Source: Paenibacillus sp. VTT E-133291 (GTDB lineage Bacteria; Bacillota; Bacilli; Paenibacillales; Paenibacillaceae). Taken from it: a stretch of DNA of 37,228 bases. Both the position numbers and the translations under genes were made by a program. Where the stretch lies: positions 1-37,228 of the forward strand of contig NZ_NFVA01000068.1 in the NCBI RefSeq assembly GCF_002264395.1, given 5' to 3'. This document shows positions 22,644 through 31,018 of the stretch, one piece after another. Under the pieces are notes generated by a model that was not told the DNA's origin, did not search any database, and worked only from the letters and a program-made list of their open reading frames with translations. How positions within the stretch are numbered: position 1 is the first letter of the stretch; each line of letters begins with the position of its first letter.

Positions 22644-24107
22644 ATGCGTAAGTACTCTAGCGTTCTACTAAGCGTACTTGTAGCCGGATCGTTGCTATCT
22701 GCTTGCAGCGGCAACAATAACGGAAACACAGCGGGGAACAAAGGCGGGGAAGCATCTACTGCGCCAACAAATGCGGTAACGGATAATACAGCAACTGCTA
22801 CGGATGCGCCAGTGGAGGACATTACTCAAAGAAAAGTGACGATCAAGATCCACTATCCAACACCTGACTTGACTGAAGTGAGAGCGCAAGAAGATGACAA
22901 GATTAAGCGTTTCCAAGCTGAATATCCTAATGTTGAAATTGTTAAAGATGACTGGCAGTACAATGTAAGTGAAATCGGAATTAAGATGGCTGCGAATGAA
23001 GCACCAACCTTCTTTAACACCTACGCTACAGAAGCTAAATTCCTGGTGGAAAAGGGCTGGGTTGCTGACATTACGGATCTTTGGAACAAATATGAATTTA
23101 AGGATCAAATTAACCCAGTACTGCAAAATCAATTCATCATTGATGGTAAAGTTTTCGGCGTAACTCAAAAAGGTTATGTAACAACTACTATGATCAACAA
23201 AAAAATGCTGGATGACAAAGGCGTTGCAGTCCCACCAATGGATTGGACTTGGGATGATATGCTGAATACGGCTAAAGGCGTAGCTGATGTCAAAAAAGGC
23301 ATTTCCGGTATTGCTCCAATGGGTAAAGGTAACGAAGCAGGCTGGAACTGGACCAACTTCCTGTTCGAAGCTGGCGGTGAAATTCAAAAGGTTGAAGGCG
23401 GCAAGGTTGTAGCTACATTTAATTCCGACGCTGGTGTTAAAGCACTGGATTTCTACAAAAAACTTAGATGGGAAGCTAACGCGATTCCTCAGGACTGGGC
23501 ACTTGGCTGGGGCGATGCTGTAGGCGCATTCCAACAAAGTCGTACAGCTATGGTAATGGCTGGATCGGATGGCGTAATCGAGCAAGCACTGAATCAAGGC
23601 GGACTGAAACCTGAGGATGTGCTCACATATCCAATGCCTGCTATGGAAAAAGGCGGTAAGCACACCGGGGTACTTGGTGGTGATTACCTCGTTATTAATC
23701 CGAATGCAACACCAGATGAGCAAGAAATGGCATTCCGTTATATCACATTTGATTACTTCTCTGATAAAGGTTTGGAAGCACTGGATGCAGTTCTTCAACA
23801 ACGTACAGCTGATGGCAAATACTTTATCCCGCCACTCTTAGATTATTACTCCGCAGATTCTGAGTTTGGTAAGAAGACCAAAGCGGTTTATGACAAGTAC
23901 ACAAATGTATACCAATATAGCCCTGACATTATGGGACTTTTGGATGGTAAACCTGAAGCTCAATACAACACACAGGACTATTACGCAACTATGTCCAATG
24001 TTATTCAAGAGCTGTTCTCCAAAAAAGGAACGGATTCCAAGAGCCAGCTAGAAGCAGCAGCTAAAACAGTGCAAGAGAAATTCTTTGATACGATTAAAGC
24101 GGAATAG
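22644..24107 (+). CDS. Extracellular sugar-binding lipoprotein (family 1)
   Basis: 487 aa. Type II signal peptide with lipobox LLSAC (Cys21), an Asn/Gly/Thr-rich linker, then a family 1 solute-binding fold beginning RKVTIKIHYPTPDLTEVRAQEDDKIKRFQAEYPNVEIV. Captures the sugar for the two permeases upstream. The ATG at 22644 follows AAAGGGGAG; a TTG 18 bases earlier is rejected. It is the last gene of the cluster with its own cre site and terminator, which suits higher expression than the permeases. Ligand not determined; an alpha-glucooligosaccharide fits the GH65 neighbours. Confidence 0.93.
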   Translation: MRKYSSVLLSVLVAGSLLSACSGNNNGNTAGNKGGEASTAPTNAVTDNTATATDAPVEDITQRKVTIKIHYPTPDLTEVRAQEDDKIKRFQAEYPNVEIVKDDWQYNVSEIGIKMAANEAPTFFNTYATEAKFLVEKGWVADITDLWNKYEFKDQINPVLQNQFIIDGKVFGVTQKGYVTTTMINKKMLDDKGVAVPPMDWTWDDMLNTAKGVADVKKGISGIAPMGKGNEAGWNWTNFLFEAGGEIQKVEGGKVVATFNSDAGVKALDFYKKLRWEANAIPQDWALGWGDAVGAFQQSRTAMVMAGSDGVIEQALNQGGLKPEDVLTYPMPAMEKGGKHTGVLGGDYLVINPNATPDEQEMAFRYITFDYFSDKGLEALDAVLQQRTADGKYFIPPLLDYYSADSEFGKKTKAVYDKYTNVYQYSPDIMGLLDGKPEAQYNTQDYYATMSNVIQELFSKKGTDSKSQLEAAAKTVQEKFFDTIKAE

Positions 24108-24114
24108 GCAAGTG

Positions 24115-24145
24115 AAAAAATCGGTCCCTGTGGGCCGATTTTTTT
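24115..24145 (+). terminator. Terminator of the first ABC cluster
   Basis: Stem AAAAAATCGGTCC / GGGCCGATTTTTT with a CTGT loop, ending in T residues. Symmetrical A/T flanks could also stop minus-strand transcription. Confidence 0.9.
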
Positions 24146-24375
24146 GTTGTGATGATTTATAAATTTATAAATTATCAGAAATAGTGATAATCAACTGGAA
24201 ATTATTATGGCGTAGGAAAATCGTAATTTTTTGTGCTGTAAGGGATGGTTTTTTTGAGTGAATATTTAGAGATATGGGATAAAATGGGTCTGGTATTTTG
24301 CTTATCAAAGTATAATTCTAAGATTTTAAGGGATTTATACTACATAATATGGTAAAAAGACTATTATATGATCGA
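24146..24375. other. AT-rich upstream region of adhE
   Basis: No gene. A 7-bp inverted repeat ATTATCA-N7-TGATAAT lies at 24171-24191. Other palindromic AT-rich stretches and the 13-mer AATCGTAATTTTT (24219-24231) are present; the 13-mer recurs at 30846-30858. Possible further regulator sites, none identified. Confidence 0.3.
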
Positions 24376-24390
24376 ATGAAAGCGCTTTGA
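24376..24390 (+). promoter_or_regulatory. cre-like CcpA site over the adhE -35
   Basis: ATGAAAGCGCTTTGA contains the palindrome AAAGCGCTTT and misses the cre consensus at one base. It overlaps the -35 (24387-24392). Confidence 0.55.
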
Positions 24391-24415
24391 AAACAAATCA
24401 AAAAAACTTTATACT
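24387..24415 (+). promoter_or_regulatory. Sigma-A promoter of adhE
   Basis: TTGAAA, a 17-bp spacer, then TATACT (24410-24415). Predicted start near 24422, inside the Rex-like palindrome. Confidence 0.75.
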
Positions 24416-24433
24416 TTGTGAAAGATTTCACTA
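24416..24433 (+). promoter_or_regulatory. Rex-like (NADH-sensing) operator of adhE
   Basis: TTGTGAA-AGAT-TTCACTA matches the Rex consensus TTGTGAA-N4-TTCACAA at all but one base. It lies directly after the -10, where a bound repressor blocks initiation. It also contains an Fnr-like TGTGA-N6-TCACT, but the place over the start suits a repressor better. Confidence 0.65.
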
Positions 24434-24507
24434 TACAAGGTAGAAATCATGTGATAAGATAAATGTGTAGAGAAAAACAACTAAAAATTGACAGGAGGAC
24501 GAGGGAG

Positions 24508-27129
24508 ATGGCAGTTAAGAATGAAGTCGCCGCCCAAGTTAAACAAGTTACCGCTGAAGAGTATATACAGAATTTAGTGGATAAAGCGAAAAAAGCGCAT
24601 GAGGCGTTCATGGCGCTAGATCAAGAGCAAGTTAACACAATCGTTCATGCAATGGCGTTGGCTGGACTCGACAAACATATGTACCTCGCTAAATTGGCCG
24701 TCGAAGAAACAGGACGCGGCGTATACGAAGACAAAATTACGAAGAACATCTTCTCGACAGAATATATCTGGCACGGAATTAAATATGATAAAACAGTAGG
24801 CGTTATTGAAGATAATCCATATGAGAACTTTCAAAAAATTGCTGAACCCGTCGGAATCGTTATGGGCATCACTCCAGTAACCAACCCAACATCCACCACG
24901 ATGTTTAAAGCGTTGATTTCGATTAAGACACGGAACCCTATTATATTCGGTTTCCACCCATCTGCGCAAGAGTGTAGTGCTGCAGCAGCTAAAATTCTTC
25001 ATGATGCAGCCGTGAAAGCTGGCGCACCTGAGAACTGTATCCAATGGATTGAAATGCCAACAATGGACAAGACAAATGCTTTGATGAACAACCCAGACGT
25101 TGCTCTTATCCTGGCAACTGGCGGATCTGCAATGGTAAAAGCAGCTTATAGCTGTGGTAAACCTGCTCTTGGTGTAGGCCCTGGTAACGTACCAGCCTTC
25201 ATTGAAAAGAGTGCTGATATTGATCAAGCGGTAACGGACATCATTCTTTCTAAAACATTCGATAATGGTATGATCTGTGCTTCCGAGCAAGCTGTTATTA
25301 TCGAAGAACCAATCTTCGATCAAGTGAAGAAAAAAATGATTGCTAATGGCTGCTACTTTGTGAATAAAGAAGAAGCTGCCAAACTGACTAGTGGAGCAAT
25401 GAACGTAGATAAATGTGCGGTTAACCCAGCAATCGTAGGTCAATCCGCAGTGAAAATTGCTGAAATGTGTGGCATTCAAGTTCCTGCCGGCACAAAGATT
25501 CTGGTAGCAGAACTCGAAGGCGTAGGCACTAAATACCCGTTATCTGCAGAAAAATTAAGCCCGGTTCTTGCTTGCTATAAAGTTAAGAATGCTGATCAAG
25601 GTATCGAACGCGCAGCTGAAATCGTTGAATTTGGCGGTATGGGTCATAGCTCGGCTATCCACTCCAACAACGAAGAAGTGATCATGAAGTTCTCTAACCG
25701 TCTACAAACAGGACGTATTCTCGTCAATTCGCCTTCGACACATGGCGCTATCGGCGATATCTATAACACTAATATCCCTTCACTGACACTGGGCTGTGGA
25801 TCTTATGGTCGCAACTCCGTATCGCAAAACGTTACAGCAATCAATTTGATCAACGTGAAAAGGGTGAATCGTCGTACCGTGAATATGCAATGGTTTAAAG
25901 TACCTGACAAGATTTATTTTGAAAAAGGCGCTACTCAGTACCTGACCAAAATGCCTGATATTACACGTGTTGCAATTATCACTGACCCAATGATGGTTAA
26001 GCTTGGATATGTTGAAAGAGTTGAGCATTACCTGCGTCAACGCCAAACTCCTGTAGCTATCGAAGTGTTCTCTGAAGTTGAACCAGATCCATCGACAACT
26101 ACAGTTGAAAAAGGTACTGCAATGATGAACAGATTCCAACCGGACTGCATCATCGCACTTGGCGGCGGTTCCCCAATGGATGCTGCAAAAGGAATGTGGT
26201 TATTCTATGAACATCCAGATGCAGACTTTAATGGTCTGAAACAAAAATTCATGGATATCCGTAAACGGGTATACAAATTCCCTAAACTTGGTAACAAAGC
26301 TAAGTTTGTAGCGATTCCAACTACTTCGGGTACAGGTTCGGAAGTAACATCTTTCGCAGTTATTACCGATAAAACAACGGAACAGCACACTAAATATCCA
26401 TTGGCTGACTACGAGTTAACTCCAGATGTAGCTATCATTGATCCTGAGTTCGTATACAGCTTGCCAAAAACGGCTGTTGCTGATACAGGTATGGACGTAT
26501 TAACACATGCTATCGAAGCTTATGTATCTGTTATGGCGAGTGACTATACTGATGGTCTAGCTATTAAAGCCATCCAACTGGTATTCCAATACCTTGAAAA
26601 ATCGGCGCTGGAAGGTGACAGAGTAGCACGTGAAAAAATGCATAACGCATCCACACTTGCTGGTATGGCCTTTGCCAATGCATTCTTGGGTATTAACCAC
26701 AGTTTGGCGCATAAATGGGGCGGACAGTACCACACTGCTCATGGTCGGACTAACGCGATCCTTATGCCACACGTTATCCGCTACAATGCTAAAAAACCTA
26801 CGAAGTTCGCTTCGTTCCCTAAATATTCGCACTTCGTAGCTGATGAGCGTTATGCTGAAATTGCCCGTATTCTGGGATTGCCAGCCCGCACAACTGAAGA
26901 AGGTGTAACTAGCCTGATCAATGCTATTCGCGATATGAATAAAAAATTGGGTATCGAAGAATCGTTCCAACAACTGGGCTTTGACCCTAAGGACTTCGAA
27001 TCCCGTGTAGATTACTTGGCTGACCGTGCGTTTGAAGATCAATGTACAACTGCCAATCCTAAGCTACCATTAGTATCTGAACTTGCTGATGTATACCGTA
27101 ACGCATTCTACGGAAGATTTGATAATTAA
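24508..27129 (+). CDS. adhE: Bifunctional acetaldehyde-CoA/alcohol dehydrogenase
   Basis: 873-aa cytoplasmic enzyme reducing acetyl-CoA to ethanol in two NADH steps. The N-terminal aldehyde dehydrogenase half has the catalytic Cys257 (GMICASEQ) and the GVGPGNVPAFIE motif. The C-terminal iron-dependent alcohol dehydrogenase half has GGGSPMDAAKGMW and the metal ligands in HSLAHKWGGQYHTAHGR. Length and fusion are normal for the family; in E. coli it forms spirosomes. The ATG at 24508 follows AGGAGGACGAGGGAG; an upstream in-frame ATG at 24463 lies in the leader. cre-like, promoter and Rex-like elements stack just upstream. With pflB it oxidises NADH during fermentation. Confidence 0.97.
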   Translation: MAVKNEVAAQVKQVTAEEYIQNLVDKAKKAHEAFMALDQEQVNTIVHAMALAGLDKHMYLAKLAVEETGRGVYEDKITKNIFSTEYIWHGIKYDKTVGVIEDNPYENFQKIAEPVGIVMGITPVTNPTSTTMFKALISIKTRNPIIFGFHPSAQECSAAAAKILHDAAVKAGAPENCIQWIEMPTMDKTNALMNNPDVALILATGGSAMVKAAYSCGKPALGVGPGNVPAFIEKSADIDQAVTDIILSKTFDNGMICASEQAVIIEEPIFDQVKKKMIANGCYFVNKEEAAKLTSGAMNVDKCAVNPAIVGQSAVKIAEMCGIQVPAGTKILVAELEGVGTKYPLSAEKLSPVLACYKVKNADQGIERAAEIVEFGGMGHSSAIHSNNEEVIMKFSNRLQTGRILVNSPSTHGAIGDIYNTNIPSLTLGCGSYGRNSVSQNVTAINLINVKRVNRRTVNMQWFKVPDKIYFEKGATQYLTKMPDITRVAIITDPMMVKLGYVERVEHYLRQRQTPVAIEVFSEVEPDPSTTTVEKGTAMMNRFQPDCIIALGGGSPMDAAKGMWLFYEHPDADFNGLKQKFMDIRKRVYKFPKLGNKAKFVAIPTTSGTGSEVTSFAVITDKTTEQHTKYPLADYELTPDVAIIDPEFVYSLPKTAVADTGMDVLTHAIEAYVSVMASDYTDGLAIKAIQLVFQYLEKSALEGDRVAREKMHNASTLAGMAFANAFLGINHSLAHKWGGQYHTAHGRTNAILMPHVIRYNAKKPTKFASFPKYSHFVADERYAEIARILGLPARTTEEGVTSLINAIRDMNKKLGIEESFQQLGFDPKDFESRVDYLADRAFEDQCTTANPKLPLVSELADVYRNAFYGRFDN

Positions 27130-27173
27130 CAAATGGTTAAATAGAGAATAGGATAGTTGTGGACTTAGATAAA

Positions 27174-27189
27174 GGTGACAAATATCACT
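27174..27189 (+). promoter_or_regulatory. Fnr box, distal, pflB promoter
   Basis: GGTGA-CAAATA-TCACT, eight of ten motif bases, centre 27181.5. It is 21 bp from the proximal box, the same distance as at nirB. Confidence 0.6.
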
Positions 27190-27220
27190 CGAAAGGTGAT
27201 ATTTGTCACAGTGTTTTTAT
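27175..27220 (+). terminator. 14-bp perfect hairpin after adhE, possible terminator
   Basis: The 14-base arms at 27175-27188 and 27196-27209 are exact reverse complements around a 7-nt loop, followed by GTTTTTAT. It may end adhE transcripts. It overlaps both Fnr boxes, so the same bases may also serve as a pflB operator. Confidence 0.5.
27195..27210 (+). promoter_or_regulatory. Fnr box, proximal, pflB promoter
   Basis: GGTGA-TATTTG-TCACA, nine of ten motif bases, centre 27202.5. With a start near 27244 this is at about -41.5, the class II activator position. Confidence 0.65.
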
Positions 27221-27231
27221 AGAAAATAAAC

Positions 27232-27237
27232 TAGAAT
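27232..27237 (+). promoter_or_regulatory. -10 element of the pflB promoter
   Basis: TAGAAT, one base from consensus, 29.5 bp after the proximal Fnr-box centre (30.5 at nirB). No -35, as expected for an activator-dependent promoter. Predicted leader of about 138 nt. Confidence 0.5.
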
Positions 27238-27381
27238 GTTTATATAAACAACGGTCCCGCATATGAAATGTTGATTGTGAAATTTGGAACAATCACATCT
27301 TTTGGGGATCACGAGACACGGGATCAACCTTCAAGCCCGCGATCTCTACAAATATAATAAATATAGATGGAGGGATTTAGC

Positions 27382-29643
27382 ATGTCGGTGATTGAAAAAG
27401 AAGTAAATGAAGTGAAATCCGGTTGGAGAAGTTTTGCAAAAGGTAAATGGTCCAAGAAAGTTGACGTTAACAACTTTATCGCTAGTAACATTAAACCTTA
27501 TGAAGGTAACGAAGAGTTCCTCGTAGGTCCTACTAGTAACACAACTGAACTGTGGAAGATTATTTCCCAGCTGAGCAAGGAAGAAAGAGAAAGAGGCGGC
27601 GTATGGGATGTTTCCCTAGATACTGTCTCCACAATCACTTCACATGCTCCAGGCTACATTGACAAGGACAAGGAACAAATTGTAGGCGTACAGACTGACG
27701 CTCCTTTCAGACGTTCTATCCAGCCATTCGGCGGAATCAAGATGATGGTCGATGCTACGAAGGCTTATGGCTTCGAGCTTCCACAAAACATCGTTGACAT
27801 GTTCACGAACATTCGCAAAACGCATAACCAAGGCGTATTTGATGCATATACACCAGACATGAGAGCAGTGCGTAAATCCGGCGTTATCACAGGTCTTCCT
27901 GATGCTTACGGCCGCGGACGCATTATCGGCGACTACCGCCGCATTGCTCTGTACGGTATTGATTTCTTGATTAAAGACAAAAAACAACAACTAACTGAGC
28001 TTGAAGTTGATTCCATGACTGAAGAAGTAATTCGTTTGCGTGAAGAGCTGTCCGAGCAAATTCGTGCACTTGGCGAATTGAAAGAAATGGCGGCTGCTCA
28101 CGGTATGGATATTTCCAAACCAGCGACGAACTTCAAGGAAGCTACGCAATGGGTATACTTTGGATATCTGGCCGCGGTTAAAGAACAAAATGGTGCGGCG
28201 ATGTCCCTGGGACGTGTATCCTCCTTCCTAGACATTTATGCAGAACGAGATATTGAAGAAGGTACTTTGACTGAAGAACAAGTACAAGAAATTGTCGACC
28301 ATTTCGTAATGAAATTGCGTATCGTGAAATTCTTGCGTACACCTGACTATAACGATCTGTTCTCCGGCGACCCTACTTGGGTAACTGAATCCATCGGTGG
28401 TATGGCTGAAGATGGAACCACTCGTGTTACCAAGAACAGTTTCCGTTTCCTGAACACCTTGTACAACTTGGGTCCAGCACCGGAACCAAACTTAACTGTT
28501 CTGTGGTCCGAAAGATTGCCTGAAGGCTTCAAAAAATATTGTGCTAAGGTTTCCATCGAAACTAGTGCAATTCAGTATGAAAATGACGATTTAATGCGTC
28601 CATACTGGGGTGATGATTATGCGATTGCATGCTGTGTATCTCCAATGCGCATCGGCAAACAAATGCAGTTCTTCGGTGCTCGTGCTAACCTGGCAAAAGC
28701 TTTGCTGTATGCTATTAATGGTGGTAAAGACGAGAAATCCGGAGCACAAGTTGGACCGGAATTCCCAGCGATCACTTCTGAATATCTGGATTATGACGAA
28801 GTAATGAAACGCTTCAAACCGATGATGGCGTGGTTGGCTAAGACTTACGTTAACACTTTGAACATCATCCACTATATGCATGACAAATATTCTTATGAAC
28901 GTATTGAAATGGCACTGCATGACCGTGATATTCTGCGTACTATGGCTTGCGGTATCGCTGGTCTGTCCGTTGCAGCTGACTCACTGAGTGCTATCAAATA
29001 CGCGAAGGTTAAACCAATCCGTAACGAACAAGGTATTGCAATTGACTTCGAAACCGAAGGCGAATTCCCTTGCTACGGTAACAATGACGATGCTGTAGAC
29101 AACATTGCAGTAGAATTAGTTGAAACTTTCATGTCTATGATCCGTAAACACAAAACATATCGTGATGCTGTACCGACTCAATCGGTATTGACCATTACTT
29201 CGAATGTAGTATACGGTAAGAAGACAGGTACAACACCTGACGGACGTAAAAAAGGCGAACCTTTTGCACCAGGGGCTAACCCAATGCACGGACGCGACAA
29301 GAAAGGTGCTCTGGCTTCACTGAACTCTGTAGCTAAACTGCCTTACTCCGATGCACAAGATGGTATCTCCAATACGTTCTCCATCGTACCTAAGGCACTG
29401 GGTAAAGACGATGAATCATGTAAGTCTAACCTGGTACACATGATGGACGGATACTTCCATAACAACGCTCAGCATTTGAACGTTAACGTATTTAACCGTG
29501 AACAGCTGATGGACGCGATGGATCACCCAGAGAACTATCCACAATTGACTATCCGCGTATCCGGTTATGCAGTTAACTTCATCAAGTTGACTCGCGAACA
29601 ACAAATGGACGTAATTAACCGTACTTTCCACGGTTCAATGTAA
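27382..29643 (+). CDS. pflB: Formate C-acetyltransferase (pyruvate formate-lyase)
   Basis: 753-aa glycyl-radical enzyme converting pyruvate plus CoA to acetyl-CoA and formate without oxygen. The adjacent active-site cysteines are Cys417-Cys418 (YAIACCVSPM), and the radical glycine is Gly728 in RVSGYAVNF near the C-terminus. The ATG at 27382 has GGAGGG about seven bases upstream; the ATG five codons earlier overlaps this site. Codon choice leans to GGT, CGT and AAC, like adhE and other highly expressed genes. Predicted Fnr-activated promoter; pflA follows 217 bp later. Confidence 0.98.
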   Translation: MSVIEKEVNEVKSGWRSFAKGKWSKKVDVNNFIASNIKPYEGNEEFLVGPTSNTTELWKIISQLSKEERERGGVWDVSLDTVSTITSHAPGYIDKDKEQIVGVQTDAPFRRSIQPFGGIKMMVDATKAYGFELPQNIVDMFTNIRKTHNQGVFDAYTPDMRAVRKSGVITGLPDAYGRGRIIGDYRRIALYGIDFLIKDKKQQLTELEVDSMTEEVIRLREELSEQIRALGELKEMAAAHGMDISKPATNFKEATQWVYFGYLAAVKEQNGAAMSLGRVSSFLDIYAERDIEEGTLTEEQVQEIVDHFVMKLRIVKFLRTPDYNDLFSGDPTWVTESIGGMAEDGTTRVTKNSFRFLNTLYNLGPAPEPNLTVLWSERLPEGFKKYCAKVSIETSAIQYENDDLMRPYWGDDYAIACCVSPMRIGKQMQFFGARANLAKALLYAINGGKDEKSGAQVGPEFPAITSEYLDYDEVMKRFKPMMAWLAKTYVNTLNIIHYMHDKYSYERIEMALHDRDILRTMACGIAGLSVAADSLSAIKYAKVKPIRNEQGIAIDFETEGEFPCYGNNDDAVDNIAVELVETFMSMIRKHKTYRDAVPTQSVLTITSNVVYGKKTGTTPDGRKKGEPFAPGANPMHGRDKKGALASLNSVAKLPYSDAQDGISNTFSIVPKALGKDDESCKSNLVHMMDGYFHNNAQHLNVNVFNREQLMDAMDHPENYPQLTIRVSGYAVNFIKLTREQQMDVINRTFHGSM

Positions 29644-29704
29644 TTTGTTTATATTTATAAAGATCTTTGATTTAAATTCTTCATTGAAATAGTTGCAAGG
29701 AAGA

Positions 29705-29729
29705 TACCGCCCTTGTCTCAAGGGCGGTA
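29705..29729 (+). other. 11-bp hairpin after pflB without T-run
   Basis: TACCGCCCTTG-TCT-CAAGGGCGGTA is perfectly paired but followed by ATATCATG, so not a classic terminator. Likely an RNA stabiliser or partial terminator that keeps pflA below pflB. Confidence 0.55.
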
Positions 29730-29794
29730 ATATCATGTTTGAGAATGGTTAAAATTTTAAATTTTACGGTCGCGTTTAAGGAGAACACAGTCTT

Positions 29795-29818
29795 ATGGGC
29801 AGGGGTTCTTCTTCGTGA
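29795..29818 (+). other. Possible 7-codon upstream ORF in the pflA leader
   Basis: ATG with AAGGAG about 12 bases upstream encodes MGRGSSS and stops at 29818, 42 bp before pflA. It may be chance. Confidence 0.25.
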
Positions 29819-29847
29819 AAGATGGACTGTTAGTCAGTCGTGGAGAA

Positions 29848-29860
29848 AGGATGACATCCT
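29848..29860 (+). promoter_or_regulatory. Ribosome site of pflA inside a small hairpin
   Basis: AGGAT-GAC-ATCCT ends immediately before the pflA ATG. The Shine-Dalgarno bases (AAAGGAT) are partly paired, which would lower translation. Confidence 0.4.
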
Positions 29861-30598
29861 ATGATTAAAGGTCGCATACACTCCTTGGAAACCTTTGGAA
29901 CCGTTGATGGGCCTGGTATTCGATTTGTCTTATTTATGCAAGGGTGCTTGCTGAAATGCCAGTATTGCCATAACCCTGATACTTGGGCTTTAGATGAAGG
30001 TAAGGAAATGACTCTAGAAGAAGTACTTTCGGAGATCGAGCCATATTTAAACTACTATCGTTCATCCGGTGGTGGGTTAACTGTATCCGGCGGAGAACCA
30101 ACTTTGCAGGCACAATTTGTAAAGCAGTTATTTACGGAAGTTAAAAAGCGTTGGAATCTGCACACTACATTAGATAGTAATGGTTATAACGAAGGTGACA
30201 AGATTAATGACTTATTGGATGTTACGGACTTGGTGATGCTTGATTTGAAGCATATTGATGAAGAAGCACACATTAAGTTAACTGGTAAATCTAATGATCG
30301 GACCTTGAAGCTTGCGCGCTGGCTGTCAGATCATAACCGTAAGATGTGGATTAGACATGTATATGTTCCAGGCATTCATGACCGTGAAGAGGATCTTATC
30401 AATCTGGGTCGATATATTGGAACCTTAAATGGCGTTGAGAAATTTGAAATCTTACCTTATCATCAAATGGGTATCTATAAATGGGAAATGCTCGGCAAGG
30501 CTTATGAATTGGATGGAGTGCCATCCCCTACGGATGAAGAAGTTCAGCGGGCGTACCGCTTAGTCGAAGAAGGTCGCAAGCAGACAGCGTTGGTATAA
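29861..30598 (+). CDS. pflA: Pyruvate formate-lyase activating enzyme (radical SAM)
   Basis: 245 aa. The radical SAM motif is Cys29-x3-Cys33-x2-Cys36 (CLLKCQYC), after DGPGIRFVLFMQG. The GGEP motif (VSGGEPTLQ) is near residue 78. It makes the glycyl radical on PflB using S-adenosylmethionine and a [4Fe-4S] cluster. Length is normal (about 245). It lies 217 bp after pflB with an intervening hairpin and short ORF, which fits lower output than PflB. Confidence 0.97.
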   Translation: MIKGRIHSLETFGTVDGPGIRFVLFMQGCLLKCQYCHNPDTWALDEGKEMTLEEVLSEIEPYLNYYRSSGGGLTVSGGEPTLQAQFVKQLFTEVKKRWNLHTTLDSNGYNEGDKINDLLDVTDLVMLDLKHIDEEAHIKLTGKSNDRTLKLARWLSDHNRKMWIRHVYVPGIHDREEDLINLGRYIGTLNGVEKFEILPYHQMGIYKWEMLGKAYELDGVPSPTDEEVQRAYRLVEEGRKQTALV

Positions 30599-30620
30599 TT
30601 TATATCTACATTAAGTGGAG

Positions 30621-30661
30621 CCGTTCCTTTAGTGATTTACTGCTGAAGGAACGGTTTTTTT
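30621..30661 (+). terminator. Terminator of pflA
   Basis: Stem CCGTTCCTTTAG / CTGAAGGAACGG (one G-T pair) with a run of seven T residues. Confidence 0.92.
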
Positions 30662-30896
30662 GTTATGAGGGACGTCTGATGTCATTAAAAGGGGTAATTT
30701 TGTGTTTTACCTTTAAAAAATGATATATTTCCAGCTATTAATTAAGGAGTTGGAAATACATTATGATAGATTTTATGTCATTGAATTGAGTTTTTATTAT
30801 TATTTTCTAAGTATATGTATGACTAATCCACGCTGTTTAGCAGATAATCGTAATTTTTACTAAAATAAAGTTATGTTATATTACACGTTGTGTAGT
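30662..30896. other. AT-rich intergenic region, no gene seen
   Basis: No open frame with a ribosome site. Low-complexity A/T tracts and a copy of AATCGTAATTTTT at 30846-30858. Possibly the control region of the second ABC cluster. Confidence 0.35.
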
Positions 30897-30911
30897 TGAT
30901 TCCGCTTTCAT
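30897..30911 (-). promoter_or_regulatory. cre site (CcpA), full consensus match, minus orientation
   Basis: On the minus strand ATGAAAGCGGAATCA fits the cre consensus at every base. It lies about 110 bp before the second binding-protein gene. Core promoter not clear; a TATAGT occurs at 30928-30933. Confidence 0.6.
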
Positions 30912-31018
30912 TAGAGATTTTTATCCCTATAGTGGATGAATCTTAACCTTACGAGAATGGAATCTGTTTTCTATAATAAGAAGTGTAAAGCACAACATTA
31001 TATGGGGGGTCACAAGAA

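Noticed and set aside
22695..23801. Minus-strand open frame of 368 codons inside the first binding-protein gene
   Set aside because: Shadow of the plus-strand gene; Cys/Phe/His-rich translation typical of antisense frames, and no start signal.
24417..24432. Reading the adhE palindrome as an Fnr activator site
   Set aside because: It lies on the transcription start, where an activator would block; the 18-bp Rex consensus fits better.
24616..25479. Minus-strand open frame of 287 codons inside adhE
   Set aside because: Shadow frame with no ribosome site and low-plausibility composition.
27272..27295. TGATTGT-N10-ACAATCA before pflB, which also reads TGTGA-N12-TCACA
   Set aside because: The spacing is wrong for Fnr or Rex, and it lies downstream of the predicted start; more likely a weak leader hairpin.
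24219..30858. The 13-mer AATCGTAATTTTT at 24219 and 30846, upstream of adhE and of the second binding-protein gene
   Set aside because: It is AT-rich and short, with no palindrome and no shared distance to a promoter; chance is a fair explanation.
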